A DNA stretch of 64,000 nucleotides from Ryuthela nishihirai (GCA_038380435.1 JAWZYU010000005.1:33316001-33380000); one strand, 5' to 3'. Numbered from the stretch's first letter, positions 30,553 to 41,864 are shown. Made by a program: numbers and translations. Notes: generated from the letters alone by a model not told the origin.

Positions 30553-32083
30553 AATTTTGGTGATAGAGTGTGATGGTTAAAGTGCTAGTGATTAATAATA
30601 AAAAGAGTGTGATGGTTAAAAGTGCTAGTGATTAATTAGAAGAAGAGTACGATGGTTAAGAGTGCTAGTGATTAATTAGAAGAGTGCGATGGTTAAGAGT
30701 GCTAGTGATTAATAAGAGTATGATGGTTAAGAGTGCTGGTGATTAATAAGAAGAAGAGTGTGATGGTTAAGAGTGCTGGTGATTAATAATAAAAAGAAGA
30801 GTGTGACGGTTAAGAGTACTGGTGATTGATAAGAAGAAAAGTGCGATGGTTAAGAGTACTAGTGATGCATAATAAGAGTGTGATGGTTAAGAGGGCTAAC
30901 GATTAATAAGAAGAAGAGTGCGATGGTTAAGAGTGCTAGTGATTAGTAACAAAAAGAGTGCGATGGTTAAGAGTGCTAGTGATTAGTAACAAGAAGAGTG
31001 CGATGGTTAAGAGTGCTGGTGATTAATAAGAAGAAAAGTGGGATGGTTAAGAGTGCTAGTGATTAATAAGAAGAAGAGTGCGATGGTTAAGAGTGCTGGT
31101 GATTAATAAGAAGAAGAGTGTGATGGTTAAGAATGCTATTGATTAATAACAAGAAGAGTGCTAGTGATTAATAATAAAAAGAGTGTGGTGGTTAAAAGTG
31201 CTAGTGATTAATTAGAAGAGTGCGATGGTTAAGAGTGCTAGTGATTAATAATAAGAGTATGATGGTTAAGAGTGCTGGTGATTAATAAGAAGAAGAGTGT
31301 GATGGTTAAGAGTGCTGGTGATTAATAATAATAAGAAGAGTGAGATGGTTAAGAGTACTGGTGATTAATAAGAAGAAAAGTGCGATGGTTAAGAGTACTA
31401 GTGATGCATAATAAGAGTGTGATGGTTAAGAGGGCTAACGATTAATAAGAAGAAGAGTGCGATGGTTAAGAGTGCTAGTGATTAGTAACAAGAAGAGTGC
31501 GATGGTTAAGAGTGCTGGTGATTAATAAGAAGAAAAGTGGGATGGTTAAGAGTGCTAGTGATTAATAAGAAGAAGAGTGCGATGGTTAAGAGTGCTGGTG
31601 ATTAATAATAAGAAGAGTGTGATGGTTAAGAAGGCTAGTGATTAATAATAAGAGTGCGATGGTTAAGAATGCTATTGATTAATAACAAGAAGAGTGCTAG
31701 TGATTAATAATAAGAAGAGTGTGATGGTTAAGAGTATTAGTGATTAATAACAAGAAGAGTGCGATGGTAAAGAGTGCTAGTGATTAATAAGAAGAGTGCG
31801 ATGTTTATGGGTGCTTGTGATTAATAAACAACAAGAGTATGATGGTTAAGAGTGATGGTGATTACTAACAAGAAAAGTGCGATGATTAAGAGTGCTAGTG
31901 ATGCATAATAAGAGTGTGATGGTTAAGAGTGCGATGTTTAAGGGTGCTTGTGATTAATAAACAACAAGAGTATGATGGTTAAGAGTGATGGTGATTACTA
32001 ATAAGAAAAGTGCGATGATTAAGAGTGCTAGTGATGCATAATAAGAGTGTGATGGTTAAGAGTGCTAACGATTAATAATAAGA
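30553..32083. repeat. 1.5-kb tandem array, 36-42 bp units
   Basis: About 40 units built on GTGATGGTTAAGAGTGCTAG followed by TGATTAATAAGAAGAAGA, with variable spacers (AATAATAAAAAGA, AACAAGAAGA, GCATAATAAGA). A block of units starting near 30580 is repeated in the same order from about 31155, and a shorter duplicated block occurs at about 31800-31900 and 31925-32080, so the array grew by copying multi-unit blocks. No coding potential is apparent. Confidence 0.95.
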
Positions 32084-33199
32084 TCTGGTATGATATCTGC
32101 TAATTGCAGAGGGTGATTTGCAAGATATCGCCCAGTGGTATTAAAAATATTTTTTTTATTTTAAGAGATACACCGAAGAGTCAAAACATTATGGTCACCT
32201 GCCTAATATGATGTTTATCCTCCACGTGCCGCTGAAACAGCTCTTACCCGGAGAGGCATGGGCGCTACAAGATTTCTAATGTTTGTGGTATCTGGTACCA
32301 ACACGTTACCAGCAAATCTTTTAACTCTGGTAAGTTACATGGTTGAGCCGCCGCAGATCGATATGCTGTTCCAACACACCCCTGCAGATCGGATGTGCTG
32401 TTCCAACACAAACCACAGATGCTCGATTGATGTCTGGGGAATTTGGGGGCCAGGACAATACCTGGAAGTCTTCCTTATGTTCCGTGCTACTAGAGGGGGA
32501 TACCATTGCCATGAAAGGATGTACCTGGTCTGCAATGATGTTTAGGTAGGTGGTAGATGTCATAGTTTCCTGCACGTGAATGACTGGACACAGGGTTTCC
32601 CAGCAGAACATTGCACAAAGCATTACACTTCTTCCACCGGCTTGTTTTCGTCCCACGGTGCATCCTGGTTCCAATATCCTTATGTAAACGATGCCCACAT
32701 AACCAGCCATCCACATGCAACCACGTGCAATAGGAAATGAGATTCATCGGACCAGACGACCTTCTTCCAATCATTCAAGTCTAGTTTTGATGCTCGCGTG
32801 CCCATTGAACCGAGGTTAGAATGTGCAGATCGGCCTGCGACAACGCAGCCTCATTTTCAGCAGGGTTCGATGCACTGCGTGTTGTGGCACATTACTCTCC
32901 AGCATTCAAATTACGGGCGAGTTGCGCCACATTAACCCTTTTGTTGGCTTGTACCATACGGATAGCCAGGGGAGTAGTGAAGAACTATGGTTGGGGGGGG
33001 GGGGAGAGAAATCAAAAATTTTCCAACACGAAATTCAAATTTTGTCAACTGATCAAACTTACTTAAATTTAGCTCGGGTGGGGGGTGGGGGGGGGGGGGG
33101 TTGAGGAAATTTTCGCATCTCCTGCTGCATTTTTTTGCCATTTGACCGACTTCCAATTTTACCAAGTAATCGTAATTTGCCATTTAACTTCCAATTACG

Positions 33200-34920
33200 C
33201 CAACTGGTCATAATTTAACAGATTTAATTCCAATATTTACACCTCGTCTGAATTGTAGCAAGTCTGTGTGAATTTTCCCTTTGATTTTGCCACCTCTCCT
33301 TAATTTCACGAAACCAACTTTACATCTCTCCTAAATTTGCCAAATCACTTCAAACATTTCAAACTCCCCAAGATTTTGCCAAGTTTTCTCGATTTTAGTC
33401 AACTATCCTGAATTACACAAGCCCAATCCCAATTATCAGAACTCGCCCGTATTTTCCAAGTGGATTCGAATTTTGCCAACTACCCTACATATTGTTAAGT
33501 TTCCTCAATTTGTCCAACATTCTTTAATTTCAGAAAACAAATATCAATTTTCACAACTCTCCTATATTTTACCTGGGGCGGGGTGGCTCAGTCGGTAGCG
33601 CGCCAGGCTCGTAATCTGTAGTTCCCAGGTTCGAGTCCCAGCTGGGTCAGCGTTGAGATTTATTTCCGCAAAATTCCCGCCCTGCCCACGGTCAGTAGGG
33701 GACACCGATGGGCTTGGAAAGGCCGCCGTCCGTCGGATGGGACGTTAAGCCGTGGCCCCGTGTGCGGGAGAGACATACCCTGTGCACGTTAAAGAACACA
33801 CTGGATGGCCTTGACGGGAGGCTACCATCTGTCTCTTAACAGCTGTTCCAGTGGGTCCCCTCCCCCAACCTTCTCTGAGCCTTCGGGGTCCATGTGACCT
33901 GGCCATTTAGCCCATGGTGTGCAAAAAAGTGCCGCTCAGAGGTAAAACAACCCAACCCAACTCCTATATTTTACCAAGTGGATTCGAAATTTACCAACTG
34001 CTCTAGATTTTTCCAACTCGCCGTAATTTTAGAGAAAAAAATCGTAATTTTTACGTTTTCCCTGAATTTGCCAAGTCACTTCGAATTTTATCAACTCTCC
34101 TTAATTGCACAAGAAAGGCACAATTTTCACAACTCACCTATATTTTACCAAGTGGCTTCCAATTTTGCCAACTTCCCTAGATTTTGCCAAGAGTTCTTGG
34201 TTTTTCCAACTCTCCTTAATTTCACAAAACCAATCCCAGTTTTTACAACTCACCGGTACTTTACCAAGTGGTTTTCAGTTTTGCCAACTTCCCTAGATTT
34301 TGTCAACTCTCTTTAATTTCACAAAAACAATCCCAATTTTCACAAATCGCCTGTATTTTACCAAGTGGATTCGAATTTTGCAAACTGCCCTAGATTTTGT
34401 CAAGTTTCCTCGATTTTGCCATCTCGCCCCAATTTTGCAACATACCAGATTTTTTCAAAGCCACTCTGAATTTTGCCAACTCTCTTAGATATTGCGAAGT
34501 TTCCTCGATTTTGCCAACACGCCATAATTTTACACAAAAAAGATTGCAATTTTTACATCTCACCTGAATTTTGTCAACTCTCCACGATTTTCCCAAATCA
34601 CTCCGAATTTTGCCAACTGCCCCTAGATTTTGCCAACTCCTTTAAGTTTTGCCAACTCTCCTAGATTTTGCCAACTCGCCATAATTTTAGAGAAAAAAAT
34701 CCTAATTTTTGCATCTCACCTGAATTTTGCCAACTCACCTGTATTTTACTGTGGCTTCTAATTTTGTCAACTGCTCTAAATTTTGCCGTCTCTCCATTTT
34801 CCAAACTGCCTTAGATTTGCCAAGTTCCCTCAATTTTGACAACTCCCCTTAATTTTCAAAAAAAAATTACAAATTTTCACAACTCACCTAGATTTTACGA
34901 AGTCGCTTCGAATTTTTGCC
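33200..34920. repeat. Irregular repeats inside the hAT-like element
   Basis: On both sides of the SINE-A, sequence is made of variants of AATTTTGCCAACTCTCC and TAGATTTTGCCAAGT alternating with TTCACAACTC(A/G)CCT and TATTTTACCAAGTGG. Unit spacing is about 28-36 bp and loose longer blocks recur. Confidence 0.85.
33574..33960 (+). mobile_element. SINE-A copy inside the hAT-like element
   Basis: Full-length plus copy flanked by CTCCTATATTTTACC at 33559-33573 and 33961-33975. The target is one of the hAT-internal repeats. Confidence 0.95.
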
Positions 34921-35357
34921 AACTCCGAGTTACTTTGGGGGGGGGGGGGGCTTCCCCCCTATCCCCCTCCCATGGCTACGCCCCTGCGGATAGCCTTCGC
35001 TCTCCTCTAGCATCAATGTGCCGTGGTCGGTCCACACCTTTGCCAGAGGTTCATGGTTTTTCCCTCCTCGGACACTTTTTAAAGGTACTAACCATGGCTG
35101 ATCGTGAGCACCCCACAAGCCTTGCCGTCTTGGAAATACTCTGCCCCAGTCGTCTGGCCATTACAATTTGGCCTTTGTCAAACTCACGTAAGTCCGCTGC
35201 CTTTCCGATCTGAAGAACAAGAATAACACTGATTAACAGAGCTCAGTATCAGGTGTTATTGATACCGTTTCATAACCTTCACATTCGCCGTCGTTTACCT
35301 GCAGTTGCTTCGATTTGCATAAAGACTCCCTGGTCATAATGTTTTGGCTCTTCGGTA

Positions 35358-37146
35358 TATATCAATTCATTTTGCTGGCACAATTGAGCCAGAAAAAGGT
35401 AAGGTTCCATTGCAGTGTAACATTTCAACTTCTTTTTAGAGGTTCTTTAAAAAATTTAAATGAAACATGCGTCAACTACGCACAAGTTTAATGATCTTTG
35501 GTCTCAGTTTCCGTTACTATTATTCTGAAGGGAGATGGGAGGTGCTTCCCCCCCCCTAGAGCATTGCCGTGCATGCATACCTTCATATCATAAGTAAGGA
35601 TGCCCGAAAACGAAACGAAAAAAAAGAATAACTTATGATTGAAAATGCAGGTAAAAAAATGTTTTTCGTATTAGTTAATGAATATTTCACAAAAACAAAT
35701 GGTATGCCTGCAAAAAGAAAAAAAATTTTTTTATGAAAATCAAAATTACGTTTATTAAAGTAAAAGACTTAAATGATATCAGGTGTACCAAAAATTAAAC
35801 ATAAATTATTTTTGGGGGGATGGGCACAACTACCCATTCCCCCCCCCCCCCCCTGCCAACGCTCACGCTTCAGACAAAAAAAAAGACACATTCGCGAGTT
35901 TCACAGCAGCTATTATTCTCAAAAGTTCTCTTGCTTCAAATTTTCGAAGGCAAACTTAATATTTTAACTGTATAACCAATAGATATTTTTCGGCTACCGT
36001 CACCAATGAACTGTTGAGTGCAGCGAATTCCTGCTTTAAAACTGAATATTTTAAAATGAAATCCCTTGATAATCTTCACCTCTTTTTTGAGTCAATAAAA
36101 TGCCAGCATTGAAGCTACCTCTCGGGCCATATTGTCAGGAAGTATCATAAATATTATATTATATAAAATGCGTCAGAAACAGAAGTACTTTTCCTTAATT
36201 ATATATACTTGAGAAAATCTTCGGACTAATATTGTACATACAAATATCTTTCTCTGTGCTAAATGTTTCTGAAAAGTCAGTTGTTATAAATCCATACAAA
36301 CATTTTAAATATATATTTATCTCTCAATTCTGCAAAACGAACAAACATTCTTCCTCTTCGTAATTCTGTTTTCATTTACAGTAACATCCATCACCTTGAA
36401 AGGCTGCTTGTAGCATTCCGCCAGCGAAGTCAAATTCTCTGAAGATTTTCGCTTTCTCGTAACACAAGTCATTTCTTACAAAGCACACTTTCTGTTTTAC
36501 GTCGGACTTTTCATTAAAAATCCATCACTCTTCATGAAAGCGAAAGAACCAGAAACTAATTTAATCTTCCATCGTACACATGCCGGTGAAAAGTACTTAA
36601 TGATTCACTAAGTCACATCCCATATTTCCTCAAATATTTATACAGCCTTCTGTTGGAATGAGGCGTAGACGATATTTCGTGTATTTTTTTATTCCGCTGA
36701 ATGCAAAACATGTATCTTAGTCATTCTTTCTCGATGTAATTATTTCTTGAGCATTTTTCCTTTTGAGTAACCATTCTCTGTGGTTGACATTCCCGAAGGA
36801 ATATTTGCAGCTTTAATGAGCAAAAGAGTTGATGGTCTATTTGAGTATTCAGTTGAACGGGGGATAGACGTCAACAAATATTATGAAGCTGATAACAATG
36901 CTCACTCAGGGAAATGTAATTTATTCTTTCTAAGGAAGTTCTGTCAATAAATTCGTCTTAATAAATCAGTAATATTGAAACATTAAACTTATTTCTTGTT
37001 TACTCTTTAATCAGTAATTTCTAATCAATCCTCTCCATCCCAACATATGCGCACCCAGCAAAAAATCGCCTCTTCCTACGAAAGTAAGTTGTTTCCACAA
37101 GAGATATCCTAATCAATAATTAACGATTTCTGAACATCATACGAAT
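35358..37146. other. No gene or repeat recognised
   Basis: About 1.8 kb of AT-rich DNA, the longest interval free of SINE-A or SINE-B in the window. C-runs lie near 35549 and 35840. Open frames are short. It may be intron or intergenic host sequence. Confidence 0.4.
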
Positions 37147-37590
37147 GGGTTGTTTTACCTCCGAGCAGCATTTTCTTTGACCCACAATGGACAGATTATA
37201 AAAACAGATTACGCCAAAGATTCGCAGTTGAATTGATGAAAGGGATCGGTTAGACTTTTTTTAGGAAACATATGGAAACTTTTCGTTAGTGGCACTAACG
37301 AAAGGTTTCCATATGTTTCCTAAAAAAAGTCTAACCGATAACCCATAAATTCTCTCGGCGGCCCTGGTTAGTGCCATCCAGTGTATTTTTTAACCTGCAC
37401 GGGGTATGGGACTTATATTCCCTGGGGATCATGTCTTAACGTCGCGTCCGACGGACGGCGGTTTCCTTTTTCACTTATAGGCAGAATGGAAGTGAGTGAA
37501 GAAAATTGTCAATCCAGGGACAATTGGGAATCGGACCTAGGGACATCATATCAGGAGCCTGGAGAACTTCTGACAGAGCCACACACATTC
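37147..37590 (-). mobile_element. Old SINE-A copy with internal palindrome
   Basis: Diverged minus copy beginning GGTTGTTTTACCTCCGAGC, with core complement near 37440 (TTAACGTCGCGTCCGACGG). It is enlarged by an inverted duplication at 37245-37339. Confidence 0.7.
37245..37339. repeat. Near-perfect 95-bp palindrome
   Basis: ATCGGTTAGACTTTTTTTAG and onward (37245-37291) is followed at once by its reverse complement (37292-37339) with about one mismatch and no spacer. The arm itself looks like SINE-A sequence around GGAAACATATGGAA. It could extrude as a hairpin. Confidence 0.9.
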
Positions 37591-37674
37591 TAAGAAAGCA
37601 GGTTTATAAGGCCGTGTGAAAAATGTATTTACTTTAAACGTAACGTTACTTAAACATAAGTAAGTGTATTTACT

Positions 37675-37876
37675 GCCGTCCCATGGCCGAGTGGTTAGCG
37701 CGCTTGGCTAATGATCTAAGGGATCTGGGTTCGAGCCCCGGGTAAGGCATGGCTGTTCATGTTGTTTTTCTGCTGAGGTCCTGCCATCTTCTCAGATCTT
37801 CTATTATGGCATATAAACTGCCATGCTCCTGTCAGACCTCTGTGGCAAGCAGCTGCTTGAGGGGGTATTTATTTTA
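37675..37876 (+). mobile_element. SINE-B copy, first of a dimer
   Basis: Full-length copy starting GCCGTCCCATGGCCGAGTGG. AAGTGTATTTACT precedes it (37662-37674) and follows the next copy. Confidence 0.92.
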
Positions 37877-38086
37877 AGCCGTCCCGTGGTCGAGTGGTTA
37901 GCACGCTTGGCTACTGATCTACGGGACCTGGGTTCGAGCCCCGGGTAAGGCATGGATGTATGTGTCGTTTTCCTGCTGAGGTCCTGCCATCCTCTCAGAC
38001 CTTCTATTATGGCATATAAATTGGCAGGCTCCTGTCAGACCTCTGTGGCAAGCAGCTGCTTGAGGGGGTATTTATTTTTTTTATTT
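37877..38086 (+). mobile_element. SINE-B copy, second of a dimer
   Basis: Full-length copy joined directly to the tail of the first. AAGTGTATTTACT recurs at 38087-38099, so the TSD brackets the pair, not each copy. Confidence 0.92.
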
Positions 38087-38104
38087 AAGTGTATTTACTT
38101 AAAG

Positions 38105-38320
38105 TAACCGTCCCATGGCCGAGTGGTTAGCACGCTTGACTACTGACCTAAGGGACCTGGGTTCAAGTCCCGGGTAAGGCATGGCTGTTTGTGTCGTTTT
38201 TCTGCTGAGGTCCTGCCATCCTCTCAGACCTTCTACTTTGACATATAAACTGACAGGCTCCTATCAGACCTCTGTGGCAAGCAGCTGCTTGAGGGGGTAT
38301 TTATTTTTTTTATTTTATTA
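38105..38320 (+). mobile_element. SINE-B copy, third of the cluster
   Basis: Full-length copy starting ACCGTCCCATGGCCGAGTGG with a TTTATTTTTTTTATTTTATT tail. It lies a few bases after the second TSD. Confidence 0.92.
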
Positions 38321-38630
38321 ACGAGTAACATCACTAAATGCAACAACTTTTCTGGAACTCGAATTTAGGTCTCTGTGCTCCACAGTCACGAATATTAGTC
38401 ATATAAAATAGTTATATGCATATTATAAATATACATGTATTATAACGTAATATTGAGAGCCTGCTTTTTAAAACAGCCCTTGAGAAGGCAGTGAAGACCC
38501 TTGCCCACAGATGACGTTCCGCCATTGTACATTTTTTTTTTCAGTAAGAAGAACACATGTTCGATTCCAGAGAGAAAAGTTAACATATACATAAAATTAT
38601 TGCGACCGTTATAATTTTCTTTATAATCCT
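38321..38630. other. No gene recognised
   Basis: AT-rich spacer with T-run near 38531. Confidence 0.4.
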
Positions 38631-39022
38631 AAGTGGCTCAGTGGTTAGCATTTGTCTTCGGAGTAAGGGGATCTGGGCTTGAATTCTTGATGAGACATGT
38701 ATCATATTTTCTTAAAAGACGCTCACCACCCATCTCTGCTAAACCCACACCCTGACCTCGGTCTGAAAGGAGACACAGGTGAGCTTGATATATTGCCGTC
38801 CATCGGATGGTACGTTAAATCTTGGCCGCGTGTGCAGAAGAGTCAAGGGTATATCATGTGCACGCTAAAGAAGATAGTGGATGACCTTGATGGGAGGCTA
38901 CATCTGACTCCTAACAGTTGTTCAGTTGATCCCCTTCCCCAACCTCCTCTGAGCAATGGCCCTTGTAGCATGACCATTTAGTCCATTGTGCGCATAAAAG
39001 TGCCTTTCAGAGGTAAAACCTC
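38631..39022 (+). mobile_element. Old SINE-A with a different tRNA-like head
   Basis: The core (GATGGTACGTTAAATCTTGG, GTGCACGCTAAAGAAGATAG) and the 3' end (GTGCCTTTCAGAGGTAAAAC) are SINE-A. The head reads AAGTGGCTCAGTGGTTAGC, TTCGGAGTAAGGGGATCTGG, GCTTGAATTC, which is not simply a mutated consensus head. It may be an older subfamily or a head swap. Confidence 0.75.
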
Positions 39023-39678
39023 GATCTGTTTTTTTTCCCTCTTCGGAAAAAAAAAATGCATTTGAAAGCAATTTAAACAATACACTGCCTAATCCAAAAA
39101 TTAGAGTAATCCGAAAACTTTTCATGTTATTCCAATGTAATACAAATTTGATTCTCCGTAATAACTTCTAAAACAAGCATTTTTATGGAAAATCTTTATT
39201 TTCGTCGATCATAATTTATAACGTTTAAACTTTTCCAACGGAAGAGTCATGGAATTTCAAATATTTAACTTTAATACCAGGCGTAAGAATTTATGACCGA
39301 ATTAATCAAAACTGATTTTGATTTAGTTTTTTGACAAAAAGTTTTTTACAAAGTTACAGAAAAATGAATTTTGCTCTCCCTGACACAAACGTTAAAATTC
39401 TCTGTTTGGTATCTACTCAATTTGAAAAAATATCATTAAATGATTTTGGAACTCTTTGAGCCAGGCGTAGACAAACTATATACTATTCACTTTTGAGTGA
39501 AAATTTTTCTTCAAAAGTGAAAACTCAGTCTTATTCAAGTGATTTTGAAGAAGAAATCAGCCCTCGAAGTGATTAATGAAATTGGAGTATTAGTCAACGA
39601 TTTTTTTTTCAAGCAGAAGATTCAGGAGCATCACATGCCGTGGTTCCAATAGTTCAGAAAGTAACGTTATTTCCTATT
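39023..39678. other. No gene recognised
   Basis: AT-rich. AAAAGTGAA words recur around 39490-39530. No recognised element. Confidence 0.4.
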
Positions 39679-39689
39679 TTATGCATACG

Positions 39690-40074
39690 GGTTGGGTTGT
39701 TTTACCTCTGAGCAGCACTTTTTTGCTCACCATGGGCTAAATGGCCAGGCCACAAGGACCCCGAAGGCTCAGAGAAGGTTGGGGGAGGGGACCCACTGGA
39801 ACAGCTGTTGGGAGACAGATGGTAGTCTCCCGTCAAGGTCACCCAGCGTGTTCTTTAACGTGCACAGGGTATGGCTCTCCCGTACACGGGGCCACGGCTT
39901 AACGTCCCATCCGACGGGCGGCGGCCTTTCCAAGCCCATCAGTGTCCCCTACTGACCGTGGGCAGGGAGGGGAAATTTTGCAGAGATAAATCTCAACGCT
40001 GACCCAGCTGGGACTCGAACCTGGGAACTACAGTTACGAGCCTGGCGCGCTACCGACTGAGCCACCCCCGCCCC
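39690..40074 (-). mobile_element. SINE-A copy with TSD
   Basis: Full-length minus copy flanked by TTATGCATACG at 39679-39689 and 40075-40085. Confidence 0.95.
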
Positions 40075-40162
40075 TTATGCATACGTACAATGTATATGTG
40101 CTATGGCAAACTACTTAAAAACAGATAATTCTTTGTTAAATATTATAACAAATAAAAGACAA

Positions 40163-40388
40163 AAATAAATTGCCCCTCAAGCAGCTGCTTGCCATAGAGG
40201 TCTGACAGGAGCCTGTCAGTTTAATCCTCGATAGACAAGATCTGTGAGGAAGGCGAGACCTCAGCAAAAAGACAACACAAACATCCATGCCTTACCCGGA
40301 ACTCGAACCCAGATTCCTTTGATCAGTACCAAGAGCCCTAACCACGTGCGTAAATACATATTTAATAAATAAATAAATACCCCCTCAT
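40163..40388 (-). mobile_element. SINE-B copy plus a second tail fragment
   Basis: Diverged minus copy at 40163-40350 with B-box complement (GGAACTCGAACCC), followed by a separate AATAAATAAATACCCCCTC tail fragment (40362-40388). Confidence 0.8.
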
Positions 40389-40465
40389 TTATATAAATTT
40401 AAAGTGCCTATTGTATTATTTACAATCAAAACTGTATTGTGCGTTTCTCTTTTCCTTCCCTAAAT

Positions 40466-40699
40466 GGGGGCGGGGGTGGCTCAGTCGGTAGCGCGTCAGG
40501 CTCGTAGCCTGTAGCTCCATACCCTGTGCACGTTAAAGAACACGCTAGATGGCCTTGACGGGAGGTTACCATCGGTCTCCCAACAGCTGTTCCAGTGGGT
40601 CCCCTCCCCCAACCTTCTCTGAGCCTTCGGGGTCCTTGTGACCTGGCTATTTAACTCATGGTGTGCAAAAAAGTGCCGCTCAGAGATAAAACAACCCAA
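40466..40699 (+). mobile_element. SINE-A copy with large internal deletion
   Basis: The tRNA-like head (to GTAGCCTGTAGCTCC) joins directly to ATACCCTGTGCACGTTAAAG, removing the B box and the first half of the core. CTTCCCTAAAT flanks it (40455-40465 and 40700-40710), so this shortened form is what was inserted, or the deletion came later without touching the ends. Confidence 0.93.
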
Positions 40700-40710
40700 C
40701 TTCCCTAAAT

Positions 40711-41436
40711 GTTCGTATTCTATCTGAGCAGATCACTTTATTCATTAGCAGACAATCATGTCTGTTAATGGATAAAAGTGTTATATAAAGTAAGCCTATG
40801 TGTTTATAAAGTCCCAAATAAACAATATCAGAGCGGGTTTTCTTTCTGCTTCGAGCTCGTTAGTGTAGCGGCACAATCCAGTTATGTTTTTCTCTTCCTA
40901 CCCTCGCTTCGTGAGGAAGCGGTTCAGTCCGCATCCCGGAATTCAGCACGAAGTGTGATGCACCGACAGATGCCTCGTACGATGTCGTAATGTACCGCAG
41001 CAGTGACGTTGCATTGCACAATAAAACGCCGGTCACTCTAACCTGTCCGTGCAGCCAATAGAAGGAGAGTTTCTGAGTCTGTCTAGGCCATCTGCACTCT
41101 CTCCTTTGTGATAATGTCAGTGTGGGCAGCCACAGAAAGTACGGAGGAAACGAGTTGGTTTATTTGCTTTGACAGAAGGATGCAGCGATGTTGCCGACCA
41201 CCCGCACTCGCCACGCCTTGTAGAAAAAGAAACCAAGGTGGCCTTGGTAATTGATACACACTTTCTACTCTTCACTGCTACGTGGAATTTTATCTTCAAA
41301 AGTTGAAATTCGATCTTGTTCAAGTGACTCTGAAGAACAAACCAGCCCTCGAACTGATTAATAAGTTGGGAGGATATTTGGAGGATTTTCTGCTAGTCAT
41401 TATAATCTTGTTCGTAAAATAAATCCCCAGCTGGGT
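40711..41436. other. No gene recognised
   Basis: 40850-41120 is richer in CpG (CCTCGCTTCGTGAGGAAGCGG forms a small hairpin, 20-base arms included). No coding similarity was recognised. Confidence 0.35.
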
Positions 41437-41527
41437 TTGGCATTCCTGTGAGCCGCGCTTTTGTGGTTGTAATGAGCTAAATGGCCAATTCACAAGGACT
41501 CGAAGAAATTTGGGGAAGTGGTACACG
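41437..41527 (-). mobile_element. SINE-A 3' fragment, diverged
   Basis: Weak match: TGTGAGCCGCGCTTTTGTGG, then GAGCTAAATGGCC and CACAAGGACTCGAAG correspond to the SINE-A 3' end on the minus strand. Confidence 0.6.
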
Positions 41528-41852
41528 TATTAATACTAAATGCTATAAAAGTAAATTAATTTAGCCTAATGGGATTATATTACATACAAATATATAGCAC
41601 AGTACTACAGAATTCGGAGATATGTAAACATGTCCCACTCTTACTATCCAAAGTTCTTCTTTTAGCAATTGTTGCTGCCAGTACAATTGAAAGTTCTACC
41701 TTTCAATTTCCACTGGAGAAATCAGTAGTAAAAGAATAAGACTAATTACTATTTATAAAATTCAATTGTACGGACTGCAACAACTACTAAAAGAAGGACT
41801 TTACAGTGAAATAGTGGTATATGTTTGCATATATCCGAATAATGGGCTCATA
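41528..41852. other. No gene recognised
   Basis: AT-rich spacer without recognised elements. Confidence 0.4.
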
Positions 41853-41864
41853 CCTCATTTATGG

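Larger units (their letters stand above)
32967..34986. mobile_element. Non-autonomous hAT-like element
   Basis: It starts CAGGGGAGTAG and ends CTACGCCCCTG, an imperfect inverted terminal repeat. CGGATAGC occurs directly outside both ends (32959-32966 and 34987-34994), an 8-bp duplication typical of hAT transposons. The interior has G/C homopolymers near both ends, a long irregular tandem repeat and a SINE-A, but no transposase. Confidence 0.85.
32321..35212 (-). pseudogene. Tc1-like transposase, disrupted
   Basis: Read on the minus strand from 35212: [18 protein letters not shown] and [13 protein letters not shown] (paired-like helix-turn-helix DNA-binding domain). The hAT-like insertion then intervenes. 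After it, at about 32960 and below, come HAVHRTLLKMRLRCRRP, then DWKKVVWSDESHF with the first catalytic Asp near 32750, then GTRMHRGTKTSRWKK, MLCAMFCWETLCPVIHV and WPPNSPDIN. The segment that should hold the second catalytic Asp (between DQVHPFMAM and the WPPNSPD motif) is deleted, and frameshifts separate the pieces. The protein would have bound the terminal repeats and cut and pasted the element. This copy is inactive. Confidence 0.85.
32171..35357 (-). mobile_element. Tc1-like DNA transposon carrying nested insertions
   Basis: The ends are inverted repeats: CACCGAAGAGTCAAAACATT at 32171 and the complement of TACCGAAGAGCCAAAACATT ending at 35357, each next to TA. The body contains a broken Tc1-type transposase frame on the minus strand. 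Removing the inserted hAT-like element leaves about 1.2 kb, somewhat shorter than typical Tc1-like elements, so deletions have occurred. Confidence 0.9.

Noticed and set aside
30553..32083. Telomeric or centromeric repeat.
   Set aside because: The unit is not a TTAGG-type repeat and the array is short with interspersed unique flanks. Nothing supports a centromeric role.
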